This document shows, one piece after another, positions 63,540-64,000 of a stretch of 64,000 nucleotides of DNA. Within the stretch, counting starts at the first letter, position 1, and each line of letters starts with the position of its first letter. The notes under the pieces were generated by a model. The model saw only the letters and a list, made by a program, of their open reading frames with translations. It was not told where the DNA came from and did not search any database. Origin of the DNA: Synchiropus splendidus (taxonomy: Eukaryota; Chordata; Actinopteri; Syngnathiformes; Callionymidae); assembly GCF_027744825.2 (NCBI RefSeq), contig NC_071335.1:12661501-12725500 (forward strand), given 5' to 3'. The translations under genes and the position numbers were made by a program.

Positions 63540-64000
63540 ATTTGTGAATTGCAGTTCTGTGGATCGTGTTTCAGTTTCGAGCGCACAGCAGGTTTCCACA
63601 ATCATCCCCGAGATGTGCATTTTGATAAACTCGATTTCCCGCAAAATCGGAGAAAGCAAGAGCGGGTTGAGTGTCGTCACCGAGTCCCAGGAACCAATCG
63701 GGGCCCTGCATTTCCACAGCTCCTCTTTCATTGGTCGACAACTGAGCAGTCCTCTGTTGTTCAGTACAAACTGTAGCGAACCAGCCCAACAATAAATTAC
63801 CGCTATATTAGACGTAGATGAACTCAGACTTCGCCGTTCGTCCACTGTTTTAAATTCTTTAACTCATATTTAGATGCGCGCAACTTGTTTCGCGCAGGTA
63901 TTTGTCTTCCAGGAAACTATGCTAGCACTGCTAGCTCTCTGCTGTTGAGTCTGCCGGGCTTTCGCTGAAGGCACCGGGGTCAGAAATTAATGCCATCAGC
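63540..64000 (+). promoter_or_regulatory. Probable suz12 promoter / 5' end (coding sequence outside window)
   Basis: GC content and CpG rise towards the right edge. Motifs are E2F-like TTTCCCGC at 63635-63642 and TTTCGCGC at 63888-63895, a CCAAT box at 63694-63698 and an inverted one (ATTGG) at 63730-63734. A possible donor CAG/GTATTT lies at 63897/63898. In human, SUZ12 follows UTP6 divergently and its promoter is E2F-responsive. The suz12 assignment is by synteny only; no SUZ12 protein sequence is visible. Confidence 0.5.

Noticed and set aside
63160..63601. Ile-, Leu- and Tyr-rich frames near the right edge
   Set aside because: Translation of the (TAA)n run.

Overview
This is a vertebrate nuclear window, almost certainly from a ray-finned (teleost) fish. 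Coding exons are short, with GT/AG introns and long AT-rich gaps. There are many (CA)n, (TA)n and (TAA)n microsatellites, together with fish-type dispersed repeats (hAT-like elements, RTE-like and other LINE tails). The gene set matches the human chromosome 17q11.2 neighbourhood RAB11FIP4 - MIR193A/MIR365B - COPRS - UTP6 - SUZ12.

Layout, left to right. (1) 87-537, + strand: the last two coding exons of rab11fip4, followed by a long 3' UTR ending near 2.7 kb. (2) 2857-3325, - strand: a candidate two-exon small gene of unknown function, converging on rab11fip4. (3) 4323-5823, + strand: coprs, a PRMT5 cofactor, in three coding exons (221 aa) with a probable upstream non-coding exon. (4) About 7.3-44.5 kb: a large stretch in which I find no convincing protein gene; it holds microsatellites, transposon fragments, a foldback structure and a few weak ORFs. 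(5) 44.54-47.78 kb, - strand: the conserved microRNA pair mir-365 and mir-193a, both with recognisable 5p and 3p arms. A GC-rich block at 49.2-49.95 kb is the likely start of their primary transcript. (6) 50.4-52.8 kb, + strand: a small gene encoding a 69-aa tail-anchored membrane protein that I do not recognise. (7) 52999-62604, - strand: a complete utp6 gene in 19 coding exons (595 aa). (8) The right edge (63.5-64.0 kb) looks like a promoter with E2F and CCAAT motifs; by synteny it should serve suz12, whose coding sequence lies outside the window.

The genes do not form one pathway. RAB11FIP4 acts in Rab11 recycling-endosome traffic, COPRS in histone arginine methylation, UTP6 in 18S rRNA processing, SUZ12 in Polycomb repression, and miR-193a/miR-365 in post-transcriptional silencing. 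The notable points are the miRNA cluster inside the apparent gene desert; the order and strands of coprs-mir365-mir193a, which are what a single inversion of the human order would give; and two unannotated small-protein candidates, each sitting in a convergent 3'-end pair.
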